Source of the DNA: Apium graveolens
Lineage: Eukaryota; Streptophyta; Magnoliopsida; Apiales; Apiaceae
NCBI RefSeq assembly: GCF_009905375.1
Contig: NW_027417174.1
Span: forward strand, 1 to 64,000
Length of the DNA: 64,000 bases
Direction: 5' to 3'
In this document: positions 1-12,759 of the stretch, piece after piece
How positions within the stretch are numbered: the first letter of the stretch is position 1
How the letters are laid out: each line of letters starts with the position of its first letter
Made by a program: the position numbers and the translations under genes
Notes under the pieces: model-generated
The model's database searches: none
Told to the model about the DNA's origin: nothing
The model's input: only the letters and a program-made list of their open reading frames with translations

Positions 1-1629
1 TGATTGATATATATGATCAACACACGAGGGGATGAGAACCCGTCAGATGCGCATCTAGACGCGCACGACCATCAGTGCCTTCCGGGATCCAAAGGAGCTG
101 GACAAGTTGAGCGGTTGTTTCAAAATCAAGGATCCTTTCAAGCTAGTTCTTGCAAGTCCGGCCGACAGGGCCTGTCAGTGGAGGAAAGACGCAATATGCG
201 TCTACAGGGATACTTTAAGGGCAGGTATTAGACTCCCCTTTCACCCATTCATCCCTGTTTTGCTAGCTGATATGGGCATCATCCCTTGCCAACTCCTCCT
301 AACTCTTGGAGGTTGATTATGTGCTATCTTTCGCAATGCACCAAGCACAATGTCTCTACCTTGTTGCTGTTTTTAGAAAGATTTTCCAGTTCAAGAACAG
401 TCCTGACAAGAATCCGGGGTGGGTTTCTTTAAACCAGCACCCAACCGTTCCCCACATAGTGAACGTGAAGTCCATCCCTGACAACAACTTGGGGTGGAAG
501 AAAGATTTTATGTTCGTCGTTTGGGAGGGTGGCGATTGGGGCACCCTATTTCGCTCGTCTTTTGGGCTAGCCGTAGATGGGAGCCCAAACGATATAATTT
601 TGTCTGAGGAGGAGACCAGAGCTTCCAACCTCCTTACGCAAGATAATGGGACTTCCCATTCTTGGGATCTTATCAGGGAGACCGTTCTTGTAGAACGCGG
701 CCTTTCTCCCGTCCCTAAGAAGAGTACGTTTCCTTCCTTATCTAGTTGTTTTCGTTCCTTTATCTTCTACTTTGCTAACTTCTCAACTCACTTATCTTAT
801 TTGTTGCAGTGGCTGAGAAAATTGAGGAGGCTACAAAGCCTAAAGACCTGGAAACGAGCAGGATGAAGCGTGCTGGAAAGGTGTTTAAAGACCCGCGCCT
901 TGGGGATCATTTCCCGGAGTTCCTACTCCAGGCAAAGGAACCAGGCGAAGAAGGCCCCGGCCAAGTTTTAGGGACCAAGCAAAAACCAGGGTCTTACTTC
1001 CAACCTGCTTGTGGAATCCGGGGCAAGGATTCGATTGTTGGCAACACAGCGCTTGCCATGGAATGGTCTATGCATTCCATTTCCCCGGTTGACTATCAAG
1101 ACTTTGTCCTTCAACAGGACTTGGAGGCTAACGAGCTTTTCGGAGCTCAGGCTTTGGCGACGGTACGTCTTTTTCCTTTGCCATTCGTAGTTTTTTTTTG
1201 ATTTTTTCCATTTCTTACCTTTGTGTATCTTGTAGGCGAACGCCCATTTTCAAGGGGCGATTCACCAAGCCAAGGCTTGGAAGGTTGGCCTCGAGGATGC
1301 GAACAAGAAGCTGGAGGAGGCCAACCAAAGAATAGAGGCCATGAAGCCCGACTTGCCTCATCTACTTCTGACTTGGAAACGGCCCGGGCTGAAAATGTTA
1401 TCCTCAAGGCTCAAAAGGATAAAGCCTTTGACGGCTGGATGGACACTCAGGAGTTCAAGATTTAATGGTGGCGCATGATGCCCTCCTTCATCGAGTCAGC
1501 TATAAGGAAGGCTGGGACGCCGCTGTGGATGCCATTCAGGACGAGTTTCCAGAAGTCCGGGAACAGTCCTCCTTCCCTTGCGAGTTCCAGCACTTGGGGG
1601 CGTTACAGATAAGACAAAATAAAAAATAA
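1..1629 (+). pseudogene. Gypsy-type putative transposase gene, broken copy 1
   Basis: This is the 3' part of the gene seen more completely at 49234-50959; the window edge removes its start. The recognisable core (about 200-700) resembles the plant 'putative gypsy type transposon' domain (PF04195 as I recall it): an RLPFHPFIP-like stretch, then a PGWVSLN-like stretch and a W-rich FMFVVWEGGDWG segment. Introns follow at about 724-809 and 1163-1235, the second with an intact TAG acceptor. The last exon encodes a coiled coil (KKLEEANQR). Against copy 2 I see short deletions near 80, 295, 360 and 1340, each shifting the frame, so it cannot encode the full protein. The native function of this family is unknown; it is usually linked to large retroelements. 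Confidence 0.8.
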
Positions 1630-2370
1630 TAACTAATATTCATCCGGAACACGCTAAAAAAATTATACAATTGATCCAATCTGTAATAAAAAAATAAAAG
1701 TAGACCAATAAAAATTTATTAGATCGATATAATTTCATCAAGCTAAACAAAATAATAAACGGGCTTAAACTAAAATAAATATGTGAAAGAAAATTCGTAA
1801 TAAAATAAATATATAAAAGAAAACTCGTTTACCTCATTTAATGTCATCAGACTAAAACAAAATTAAATTTATTATCCATTCGGTCTAAGAGAAAATAATT
1901 TTTACCTATTTACCCCGGATCAATAATATTTATTATTTTATTTTAGCTTGATTTTTCAAATTCAACTAATTATATGTAGTTTTTAAAAATTTATTTCAAA
2001 TTGGATAAATAGTATAATTTTGTTTAGCCACTCCCGGTAAATTTTATATATTATTTTTTTAACGAAAACCATTAGACATATTATAATTATATCATGAATA
2101 TTTATCTATTAATGAAAGTGTTTTGTTTTAAATATTACAATAATTACTGTGAGCGAACCTACTACCAACCAAACTTTTATTATTTACCAACCAAACTTTC
2201 ATTGTTTAGTTTTTAATATAATTGTGTAGATATGGGGTATAATTTGGTACAACGATTATCCCCTAATTTTAATTATTAAAAAATAAATAAATTGTCCTAC
2301 TAAACTAATAAATAAAAAATTTAAATATTAACATTTAAGCTAGTAGATATTAAAAAGAGAAGCATCTTCA
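1630..2370. other. AT-rich spacer, no gene seen
   Basis: Very AT-rich DNA between the end of the gypsy-type gene and the CCCH gene, with its counterpart at about 50960-51710. I see no coding signal or terminal repeats. The retroelement coding sequence stops abruptly at about 1605-1630, so this may be the truncation edge of that element. Confidence 0.5.
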
Positions 2371-2502
2371 GTTCTCTAGTCCAATAAGTAAAGCAACATC
2401 ACACTTCTTGGAGACTTCTCTGTTGCAGCCACCTTCTTTTGTACAATGATCCAGTACTGTCCCAGCGTAGCTTCATTCTTTTGCATCGGAAAGTGCCTCC
2501 AC

Positions 2503-4101
2503 TCAAGACGGTGATGTATGATCGGACTTGCTGTGCAGATATCGGCAATTAGCGTCATTTCGACATCCCCTGGGAGTGTTTAAGTACGTGCACGGCTCCT
2601 GATGCGGATTCAGCGTAGATGGTCCTTGCCCAACTATTTGAGTGTTTGCATGCAACGAAGAGCAGTTCGTGGGACGGGTTGAGTGACTAAAGGCGGCTAT
2701 CATATTAGCAGCAGCCTGCTGGTTGACCATTAGCAATGTAACCAAATCATTCACTAAAGGATTCAGACCCATTGCTGTTACGAGTTGTGTCCCCAGCATA
2801 GGTATCAGAGCAGTTTGTCCTGAGATAGGGTACGGGTGCATCTGGAGTAGAGGTGGATTCCTAGGCAGAAGGGATGGCAGCCCATTTGTGGTGGCTGTAG
2901 GCTGGCGGTTTGTGGCAAAGAAAATATAGCCACTGGTGATATTGGAGGTTCCATTCTCATACCAGCAACCGTTCCATTTTCACTGATTGGACTCTCAATC
3001 TCTATATCCGATTCCCAGTTGGTACTTGGTGAGTAATACAGAGGTGACATTGGGGTCATTGTTGCTTCTGGTAATGGTATGTCATTGTTAATTAGGCTCT
3101 TATTGCTGCTTGATGTGACCATTGAAGAAACGGTTATTGAAGGGGCAGAGGATTCACCAGTAATGCAATGTGAATTGTGTCCAGGAGCTGTATTTTCCCT
3201 TGGAAAGGTAAGTAACGATTCAGGAATGGTTGCGATGGCACTGGCACATGACTTTCCTTTAGCTGTCGAATCATATATTTTTATCAGTTTCTCCACATCT
3301 CCTGGGTTCTGTAGGAGACGCGCTAGCAAGTCCAGGTCAAGAACATCCTGAGCAGGCACCGAAGATGTCCAAGCAATGGGTTTGGGGATGACTACTCCAG
3401 TATTTTCTCGGACACAGTAAAACTGATCAGGGTTTTCTCTGGGAACTGATTTTGTTGGCTCGATTCCAGTGAAACTTTGCCCGCTGAAAAACTTACGAAC
3501 AGTATCTGTGTCGAGCCATTGCATGAACATGCCCAAATCAACTACAGGTTCACCTTGCCCCAATGCGACGCCATTTAAAGCATTTACGGCATCAATAGCC
3601 ATGGACATTATTTCATCATTCACTGATGAAGTAGTCAGGAATGGTGAACTGTTGTTGAGCAGGTTGCCTTTCTCCTCTATGGGTATTATCAGGTTGTGCT
3701 GTCTGAATGGTCAGTGGGCTCCGCCTGAAATCTGACATTAAAATAAAAAGTAAAAAAAATAATCAGAGGTGCTAAATTAGGATAAAGTTAAAAAGTAGAC
3801 TCGAGAACAAGAAACTTTACCTAGGATCAGTTGGTACACGTCTCGGGTAGCCTCTATGCTCTCTTGCCCAGCAGCCACACCCAGTTAATATCCAAAGTTA
3901 ACTGTGATTGAAATCCGTGTGTAATATTCAACATCAGAACTTATAATAGAAAAGTGCATAGCATCTTTAACTAAAAAGATATCAAAATGTATGTAATATC
4001 AATGTTTCAACTCATACCTTTGCAGGACACATCCATTCTATTTGTAGAATATCCCCATGTCTTCCACCTATCTTTGCATCCACCGCCTTATGAACACCTA
4101 T
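2503..4101 (-). pseudogene. CCCH zinc-finger protein gene (AtC3H6-like), copy 1
   Basis: Minus-strand exons at about 4101-4018, 3901-3821 and 3731-2503 resemble the plant nuclear CCCH protein family typified by Arabidopsis At1g19860 (my recollection). Supporting stretches are IEWMCPAK, a WGVAAGQES-like block, VLDLDLLARLLQNPGDVEKL, and one C-x8-C-x5-C-x3-H finger near the C terminus (CTYLNTPRGCRNDANCRYLH). Such fingers usually bind RNA. Two breaks occur: a missing base near 3689, absent in copy 2, and a frame change near 2926-2940 shared by both copies. A possible upstream exon lies at about 5215-5280 (KVTVLLPPPRSQ), but its splice phase does not join cleanly. Likely a decayed host gene; another splice pattern could rescue the shared break. 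Confidence 0.7.
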
Positions 4102-4410
4102 CTGTGCAGGAAATAATAAAAGTTTAATTATTATTACTTCAAATGTGATTCAAAATATTTTCAGTCTTGAGAATAAGCACGAACTCCTGAAAGGAAAAAG
4201 TCTAGCCTAAAAATATTTAAAGATAGATTTGAAATTGACAATATTAAGATGAGAACGTTCAAGTACGATGAAACCAATTCTAGAAAAAAAATTGTCCTTA
4301 ACTGCTAATTAAACATCAACTCCCTAATTAGCTTGAAATAGTATGGGGAAAGCAGAATTTTAAAAAATATGAAGTGTGACGATATATCAAATAATGCGAC
4401 ATCTAAGATA

Positions 4411-4657
4411 CTCCCTTCATCCCTTTCAATTGTTACAGTTTTTAGAGAGTGTCTGACACGCATTTTAAGGTGCATATAAAGAATAGTTCTGTATTTTTTT
4501 TAGAATTTTGTTTTTTTTAATAAAATTAAAACATTCAACTTTATTTAGAAAAAGAAAATTGTAAAAATAAGTTACATACCTATACCTTTTATGCACCTTA
4601 AAATGTGTGTCGGACACTTCCCCAGAAATGTAAACCAATTGAAAGGGACTGAGGGAG
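4411..4657. mobile_element. Stowaway-like MITE, copy 1
   Basis: A 247-bp element flanked by TA dinucleotides (4409-4410 and 4658-4659). The left end CTCCCTTCATCCCTTTCAAT pairs with the right end, whose complement starts CTCCCTCAGTCCC; this is the Tc1/mariner Stowaway end consensus. Inner arms (CACGCATTTTAAGGTGCATA and its inverse) extend the hairpin. No coding capacity. It lies upstream of or inside a 5' intron of the CCCH gene. Confidence 0.85.
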
Positions 4658-4659
4658 TA

Positions 4660-5674
4660 TATTTATATAAGAGATCACTAAATACGTGTGCACCTCATTG
4701 CATATCTTATTCCTAAGGTGCGCACAAAAAGTCCATTACGGCTAATTAATTAAGGACCTTGATATTAATAAAGAGAGGCTTTCATTTGGCAAAAAGAAGA
4801 AGATGGAAGGCTTCTCTCACCCTTCATAGTTAATAACACATAAGACAATATGTATTTTATCTTTGAGGATTCTAGATCTACTTCTGAAGATTATAAACAC
4901 CTGAGTCATATAACAAATATTATCTTAAGTAATTATCTCCATTAAGGTGTTATACGAAGACTTTATATGGATCTTATACTATTATTTAACACATTACAAA
5001 CCTCAGGCATGATAGCAAGTCATACTTACATATGAATTTCTTAGTTCGATTTGAATTGTAATACTTAAAAAGATTTAGAAGAAATGTGGTATACAAAGCT
5101 GATACAATTAAAAATTAATTGAAGTCAATCTGTTATTAATGAGTTAAACAATAACAACAAACAAATATCATAACATTATATGCAATCTTGGATTAAATAT
5201 AAAATAATATTACCCGTATATCTGTGAACGTGGAGGAGGAAGTAAAACTGTAACTTTGATGGAAGCATTTTCTTCATTGCTTTCCGGCTATGTTTAGAAA
5301 TTTGATTTACATCATATTCAAACAAAAAAATGAATTTAGAAAAATAAATTAAATCTAGAAAATATGGAATCGGATGAATTTAACGGTGATAAAAATCTAA
5401 TAGTATGCTTGCAAGGAAATAAATTCAGGACACTTACTTATATCGGGATGATTGAGCATTTTACAAAGACGAGGACTTCTTGCGAATCCGGCAAATATTT
5501 AAAAAATGCAAATTTATTGGCCTAAATCTCAATCGTGATATAGAAACTGTTATTGAAATAGTAATAGGAAAGTTGGTAAGGGGTGTATCTGAAATGGAGT
5601 TTTCTAATTGGTAACAAACTTTACGTTTTTGTTATTAGATTAAATGATAATGATCTTAATTGGCTCAAAAAAAT
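4660..5674. other. AT-rich DNA upstream of the CCCH gene
   Basis: Mostly featureless AT-rich DNA. The only coding-like patch is about 5215-5280 on the minus strand, which could be a 5' exon of the CCCH gene followed by a GTAATA donor. No promoter element stands out. Confidence 0.4.
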
Positions 5675-5945
5675 GAAGGAGATTTAGATCTATATGTTTG
5701 ATGCAGAGTGGAGAAAAAACTGATTTAATCTATACGAATAATGGAGAATGGGGGAGAAAAATAGAGATTTTAGATCTATATCGGATGATGAAATCTGAAG
5801 AAGAAAAATATTTGATGTATATCGGATGATGGAAATTGGCGGAGAATAAATGAGATTCAGGTTTATATCGGATGACGGAGAGTGGAGCACGAGGAAAAGA
5901 AAATTAGATCTATATCGGACGATGGAGGGTGGACGAGAATAAAAG
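5675..5945. repeat. Degenerate minisatellite, copy 1
   Basis: About five diverged units of roughly 50-60 bp, each with a core like AGATCTATATCGGATGATGG followed by a purine-rich GGAGAA-type tail. Counterpart at about 55020-55310. It may be an expanded 5' leader or intron repeat of the CCCH gene; no coding role is evident. Confidence 0.65.
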
Positions 5946-7035
5946 ATGGTTGTGATGGAAAAGATACAGTAGGAAATGAAAATTATTTAACGTCTTTCGA
6001 AGATCTAGAATATGACGAGAGGCTTTCGAAGAGTCTAGAATAGACGAGAGCCTACATGAGGATATAAGTGTCACAAATCAATATTTATGTTATATTAAAA
6101 AATGATAAGTAATATTTATTTAAAGCATTTTTTTATATAATCTATATTAATAGAGTCAAATGCATATGGTGTACTCGCTTTTTGGTTGTCACATCACTTG
6201 GGATGGTAAATTTTAAAAACCGTAAACTGGTGAATTTTCAAATTTTTACAAACTATTAAATATGACTAACTATATTACTCGTGTCAAGGTTATTTCAAAC
6301 TTGTACTCAACATGCCTGGTACATACTATACTTAAACTATCATGTTAAAATATGTAAGTTGTTAAACAAAAGTAGATCTAACTTTTATTCGTCCATATAA
6401 AATTTCAATATAAAATTTCAATAGAAAATAACATTTATTAAAAATAACATCATAAAGGTGGTCGCCATTTTAGTCATTTTTAAATTCAAGCCATATACTT
6501 GAAGCAGTAGCATGTAAAGTTTGAATTGATTTTTCTTAATGACTAAACCCCGTGAAAAATAAAAGGAAAATTGGGGGACTCGCAGGTATGAGTTGTGTAT
6601 ACCTTTTATAATATTTGAATTTACTATATGCATTGCATTTGTAAATAAATCTTTCGCATTAGTATTAAGAAAAAAAAATTCTATTTACAAGAAAATAATT
6701 ATTTTTTACGACTATTAATATATGCATAATTAATATTTTCTATCATTTTCCACTTCCAATTTTTTTACTATTTTGGTATATTTATAGTACTCTATGAACA
6801 TAACTTCTATAATCGAAATAATAAAATATGAGCCGTGTAATTTTTGACTTTTTTCATCAACATACTCTCTAGAAGGCATATCATAAGATTTCACTAGCAA
6901 AATTAATTACATATTAGAAATATTCTTCCTATTAACACAATAATGGAAAAATTAAAAAAATGAGACTATTTAAAATATAGTTAGATATTAAATAAATGGG
7001 GTGTGCTCGCAAGGCTGATTCACGTAATGAATGGT
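5946..7035. other. Intergenic AT-rich DNA, no gene seen
   Basis: Conserved between the two block copies, but without reading frames, terminal repeats or RNA genes I can recognise. A near-duplicate pair (GACGAGAGGCTTTCGAAGA-type) sits at about 5990-6050. Confidence 0.4.
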
Positions 7036-7039
7036 GCTA

Positions 7040-7330
7040 AGTCATCCTCTGCCCCGATCTAGAGAGAAATAAAGAGACCAAAGATGGTGAGAGAAAAGAG
7101 TGGGAACAAAGATGGTGAGAGAAAAGAGTGGGAACGAGAAATGGGAGGGCCGAAGATGGAGGGGATAGTGAGAGAAGATAAAAGAGAGAGCGGGAGGGGC
7201 GGGAAAGGAATATTAAATTCTGAAGGAATGGAGAGACATGAGGAGAGAGGTAGATGGAGATAGGGGGAATTGAGAGGGAATGGAGGAAGAGGAAGTTGGC
7301 TAATATGGAAATGGAGTGTTGGATGACTTG
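7040..7330. repeat. Purine-rich tract with short tandem duplication, copy 1
   Basis: Strongly GA-rich on the plus strand. A 28-bp unit (AGATGGTGAGAGAAAAGAGT plus GGGAACAA) occurs twice in a row at about 7082-7137. The minus-strand frame through it is only low-complexity Ser/Leu/Pro and is not a credible gene. Counterpart at about 56430-56700. Confidence 0.6.
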
Positions 7331-8162
7331 AATGGAGAAGTGGCGGGGGGCTTGGTTAGTGAAAGACCCGATAAATATTGGGTTATTACGCGGGTGGAAA
7401 GAAGAATAAAACAACAAGTTAATTGAATTATGGGGACTCTACATGTTAAGGCTCTTTAATTGTGTAGAAATTTAGTATATTGGGAGGCCTGGCTGCCAGA
7501 TTCAGTTTAAGTTGCCAATATATAATATATGGAAAATTCTAGAGCCCCATATATTGTGACAAAATTTTTCCCAAATACTTTTTCAATTTGTCTAGTGTGT
7601 GTCAATAGGCACATGTTAACTACTAAAAACTATAAATTTAAAGCATTTAATTTAGAGTATTTGGTAGTTTATAACCCATTTTTATTTTTATTTTTATAAT
7701 TTGGGTCTACATTATTTTTATGTGTCAACATACACCCCATAAAATTAATTTCACTTCTATTGTCCCCCACTCACCACTTTCCATCCAAGATGACCATTAA
7801 TTTTAATCGAAGTAGGGGCATTTCAGAAAATACTAATTCAAACAGAAAAAATAAGAGTAATTGGCACTTTGTAACCCATTTTCTTTGGGCATTTTTCAAT
7901 TCGGGGTCTATATTATGTATCCTGCAAGTTGCACCTTTAACTTTTATATGAGGGGAAAATTAAAAATTTCTAGTATCCAAGAACAAATTGCCACATCATT
8001 CGATTTCCCAATCCAACCTACAAATAAATACATGAATCGATTACAAATAGGGCTAATCAAAACCTATTTATGTAGTTGTTGTTATGCACCGATCAAATAA
8101 GCAAAAATTATAAAAGTTTGTGTTTATTCTGTGCATATTGAGCACATCATAGAAAAAACGAA
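7331..8162. other. Intergenic DNA, no gene seen
   Basis: AT-rich DNA with a short inverted-like pair (TGTGTCAATAGGCACATGTT near 7600 and TGTGTCAACATACACC near 7720). No coding signal is convincing, and the small plus-strand frames around 7760-8100 are not conserved in frame in copy 2. Confidence 0.35.
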
Positions 8163-9212
8163 TCTATACTCTTTATTAATAAGCGAAACTATGTATAATT
8201 TGGTGCTAAAAGTACCAAAGTACCAAATTTTGCTACTTACCTGATATAAGTTGACTTCCATTCTCTATTAACTTTATTTTTAACACAACTCGACTTATAT
8301 TTTTTGTAAATTTAATTTTCTTTTTAGTTAGTGTTCATCCAATCTTCTTTTCATTTTTAAAATAAAAATATTTTTTAAAACGATTTGTAAATTATATTAA
8401 AAAATTATTAGTACGTTAAATAAGTAAATAACTTATATTTATGTTTAATTTTATAAAAACTACAAACTACTAACAATAATTGGACTTATATTTTCTGTAA
8501 ACTTTATTTATTTATAAATTATATTAAGAATTTATTAAGTTCATTAAATTAAGTAAAATAACATATATTTACTTTGATTTTGAAAAAACTACTAATTACA
8601 AACTACAAAGTAAACTATTAACACGAATTGACTTCTATTCTCTGTAAACTTTATTTTCTGTAGTATTATTTTAAAAAAATAATTAAGTAATAGCAATGAC
8701 TTTAGTAATATTATTAACTTATAAAACTGATAATTATTAATTTATCGATCGTATTTGTTACTGTTCATCACAACATTTATATATTTTAAATTAAAAAAAA
8801 TTACAGTAAACAAATTTATGGCCTTTATTTAGATATATTTAGTAATATTAAATTAAGTTTAATAACATTTATTTACTTTTAATTTGTAAATAATTTTATC
8901 GATAATTAAGTAATATTAATAAACTATATTGAAAAGGCTAATTATAAGATAATTATCAAATTATATTAATTAAGTATTAAATGTCTAAAGAATAGAAATT
9001 TTCGTTCATAAGATAGAGATACAATTTGTTTCACAAAAGAACACTAAGTAGTTAGATTTGTTATATCAAGTGAAAACATAGGCAAACTAGATTTATTGAA
9101 AAAATGTTCATTACTGATTCAATTATTTTTAACTACATACTATGTTTTTTACAGTACTAATTTAGGCATTTTATGATTAATATATTAATTTTAATTCGTG
9201 TTTCACACGAAT
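8163..9212 (+). mobile_element. Helitron-like non-autonomous element, tentative, copy 1
   Basis: It begins after an A with TCTATACTCTTTATTAATAA, close to the 5' start of many plant Helitrons. A perfect 8-bp-stem hairpin (ATTCGTGT-ttc-ACACGAAT) lies at 9194-9212, as near Helitron 3' ends, but I do not find the expected CTRR end just after it. A second 5'-end-like sequence (AATAAGCGAACCATG) lies at about 9299, suggesting a nested relative. No Rep/helicase coding. Confidence 0.35.
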
Positions 9213-10565
9213 ATGAAATAATTCTCTACAAATATTAATTCGATATTTTAGTCTCCGGTCCTCATGTTTCGCACGGTGGTTATCAACTATGTATACGTAA
9301 TAAGCGAACCATGTTTAGGCTCCCAAATCTTGGTACTCACTAGAAAATTATACAACTATTTTTGAAATTTCTATATAATAAAATCTTAAACATCTCAACT
9401 AACAAAATTAACTTTACCTCTCTCTAAATTTATTTTCCTTAAGTTTTTTATTTGTTGCTGAACATCCAAGTGTCGGTTAATTTCAAATAATCGTATTAGT
9501 AAGTTAACATGACAGATTATATAAGTAAATAAGTTAGGTGCGCATGCATACTAGAACTATAGGTGAATTTTAGAGTTACACTTAACTTCCATTTTTTTAA
9601 CTACATATTTTAAAATCATTTTATAAATTATATTTAGATCTGTATTTTACCTCGAATGATGAGTTTCAGTTTTATGTAAATAATAATGTGATTCTGTTAT
9701 TTTAATTTCGGGTCTGTGCTTGGCATGGCTTACCAACAATATCTTATAAATGGTAACTTCCGTAGAATAATATGAGACCCCACGTGCTTCATAATCGCAC
9801 ACGAATGTAATTTCAAATGTGTCATGTCACGGTTACTTTGTAACTATTTTTGTATAAGTTTGGGGTTATCTAGTATTACTGTTATATATTGACAATGAGA
9901 TTTAATGCATCCAAATTTTGTAATTAGCAATCTGAACTAAGCCAATCACCAAATTTCTCATTATCACACCAAATTTTCTCAATTATAGTAAATTATATCA
10001 TAATTACTAAAAATCATACCACCACCTAAGAAATCAATGAATTCAAAACATTTAAATGAAAAATCATCAATTATTATATGCAAATTGAAATGTGTGAAAT
10101 AGGCTAAAATTCTAACATATTAAATATATCCAAAGTGGAGAAAAATACTCAAGAAAAATATGTCTTCAAATAGGCTAAAAGGCTACCTATTAAATATGTC
10201 TTAGTGTACTAGAAAATCTATCTCTCCTGAAAATTTGCACAACTTTTTAGTGTAGTTCATAGCGCATATTTTCAAATTTGCACCCTAGTAGCAACATTCA
10301 AATTTTTTTATTGAAAGAGGGAAGTGATCTAATAATTGTTTTATCGAGTGAGTGTAGCGATCTATTAACATAGAATTTTGTTAAATAAGAAGGGAATTTC
10401 TGACAATATCTTGATTATTTATAAGAAAATTAGTCAAAAGTAAGTAAGGGTCAAATGATAAGAGGAAAAAATCTTAATAAAATTAAAATTAGGTATAAAT
10501 ATAATATATACAACATATACAACATTATCACCACAAATAATAATCAAATTAAACCAAATTTCGGA
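9213..10565. other. AT-rich intergenic DNA
   Basis: No genes, RNA genes or clear element ends apart from the second Helitron-like start near 9299. Copy 2 shows many one-base indels here. Confidence 0.4.
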
Positions 10566-10570
10566 TAGTA

Positions 10571-11143
10571 TGGGTGACCATGGGTTTCGAAACCCGACCT
10601 AACCGACCCTACCGGACCTAACCCGCCTTAAACCAACCTAAAAAATTCAAACCGAACTTTAATCGTGTTAAATATTATTAAAATTGAATTAAATGGGTTA
10701 GTTTAGGGTTTTGCGTGCAACCTACCCATTCCAACTTGACCCGCACACCTACTTCTTTTGAGTTCATTTAGTCTTTTTCTTATAAGTTTATATGACTTAA
10801 TTTAATAAACGAAAAGTCAGTATTCCATGTGATCGTATGCATGTAACAAGAAGCTTTGTTACATACAATTCAAGTAATTTTTATTTTTATTTTATTATTT
10901 TTTATTATAGGAAAGTTTTGGGGAAGGTTGATTTGTTGCTTGACGGATGACACAAAATAAATTAATTTGCCTAGTAGCTTATAATACCCAACCTAAACCG
11001 AACCAAACTGACCAAAATCTAGTCGACCCAACTCGATAAAATTTAAACTTACTTTAATGGGTTAAATATATATAACTGAATTAAATGAATTGGGTTAGAG
11101 TTTTGTTCGTGATCCGCCTAACTGACCCGTGTGCACCCCTACC
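10571..11143. mobile_element. hAT-like MITE fragments, copy 1
   Basis: Two related stretches, about 10571-10751 and 10985-11143, start or end with a TGGGTGACCATGGGT / TAGGTGTGCGGGTC / GGTAGGGGTGCACACGGGTC type sequence and carry CCCGACCTAACCGACC-type runs. This resembles the ends of plant hAT-type MITEs. Clean 8-bp target duplications are not visible, so limits are approximate. Confidence 0.45.
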
Positions 11144-11300
11144 GAATAGTAGTTTTTAAGCATAAGATATTTATTGCAAATTCATAATATACATGAATTT
11201 GGTAGGAAATGAGGATATTTGGTAGGAAATAGACCAGACGCCCACGTAAATTCCTACCAGGAATTTCCTACAATTTCTTTGAATATATTTAAAAAAACTT

Positions 11301-12754
11301 TGTTTGGATATGCCCTGAGTTAGCGTTTGGACTTTTTGGGTTTTTTCATAAAACCTAATGTGTTATATAAACTCTCTAGGTTCATAACCTAAACTATGTT
11401 GTAATCTGTATCCTTAAGATTAAATTTCTTTAAGTTTATTATAATCTTTCTTGCTTCCGTTAGAACAAATCGGTACTCAGAGCTAAGGCTAGTCTTTTGA
11501 CCAATTTCTTTTTGTTTTTGCCATTGTCGTATGAGAATTTCATTAATGGGAAAGATATTTGTCTCTAGAAGAAGTAAGATTTGTCCTTCATACATGAGAA
11601 AGGTGCCTCAATGGAGAAGATTTAAGTACATAAAATATTGGGTATGGGGATTTATTAGGGAAATAGATCAATAAAGCCCATTTTGTCACAAAGGGGTTAA
11701 ATGCAGAAAGATAGTGTCAAGTATTGACATGTCATCGGCTAAGACTATAGATACTTCTAGTACAGCAAATGTTCAACTGTTTGTTGCTTTTACACCTCAA
11801 TCTGAATCTGAGAAGGAGTACATGTCTCGAGTCTCGTATGCTAATTCAGTAGGAAGCTCTATGTATGTTATGATCTACACTATACCTGATTTTACATATC
11901 CTATTACTGTAATCATCAAGTAGATGGGGAAAACCTGAAAAGGAACATTGGTAAGTTGTAAAGAAGATTTTTTTGTTATCATCAAGGTACATCTGATGTT
12001 GGTCTCATTTATGGGAATGATATAAAATATTTAGTCACTGGTTACTCTGATTCTGATAATGCTGGAGATGTTGATATCAGGATGTCTACGACTGGTTATG
12101 TATTTTCTATGAGTGGTTTAGTTGTTAGTTGGAAGGGAACTCTGTAGCCTACAGTTATTTATCTACTACTGAAGCAGTGTACCATGGCGTTGAATTGAAT
12201 CATGATCAGGTTGTTGTGTATTGTGATAGTCTTACTGTAATATGCTAGCCAAAGATCAGTCCATCAATGAGCAGACTAAGCACATAAATTTGAGATATCA
12301 TTCCTTAGGTATGTGGAAAGACGGATTAAGGTGAAGAAAGCGGGGTAGGTTGATAGTCTCGCTGATAGTTCACCAAGTCGTTTCCATATGGCAGGTTCCA
12401 AAATTGTTTTGACTTGCTAAATGTTCTAAGTGTTAATCTGGGACCTGAAGCAAAATATGAGGCAGAATAATTTTTTCCTTGTATATTTGGAGTTATTATG
12501 GTGCATCTGAAACATGTATTTGGTGAGAGAATTCAAGTCAAGGTGGAGATTTGTTAGAATATGCCTTGAATCAGCGTTTTAAGCCCATTTTTTGGATTTT
12601 TCTTTAACCGCCTAAGAGATTGTTAGGTTAAGATTTGTCATAACCTAAACATATGATGTAATCTGTATCCTCAAGATTAAATAAAAAATTTCTCTTTTAC
12701 CTATTTGTGTTCTTTCTTACGTTTAATATAATCTTTCTTGCTTCCGTTATAACA
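11301..12754 (+). mobile_element. Copia-1: short gutted Ty1/copia element, copy 1
   Basis: LTRs at 11301-11467 and 12552-12754 begin TGTT-GATATGCC / TGTTAGAATATGCC and end in AACA; both sides carry the 5-bp duplication AACTT. A degenerate tRNA-iMet primer site (GGTACTCAGAGCTA) follows the left LTR and an AAGGTGGAGAT polypurine tract precedes the right one. The interior keeps only the 3' edge of reverse transcriptase and RNase H (GYSDSDNAG-type), with stops. Against copy 2, about 460 bp of gag and about 70 bp of RNase H are missing. It cannot move by itself. Confidence 0.85.
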
Positions 12755-12759
12755 AACTT

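Noticed and set aside
2376..2558. 60-aa minus-strand frame after the CCCH gene
   Set aside because: It overlaps the CCCH C terminus in another frame and has no recognisable content.
7037..7417. 126-aa minus-strand frame
   Set aside because: Low-complexity Ser/Leu/Pro from a GA-rich tract; copy 2 does not keep the same frame.
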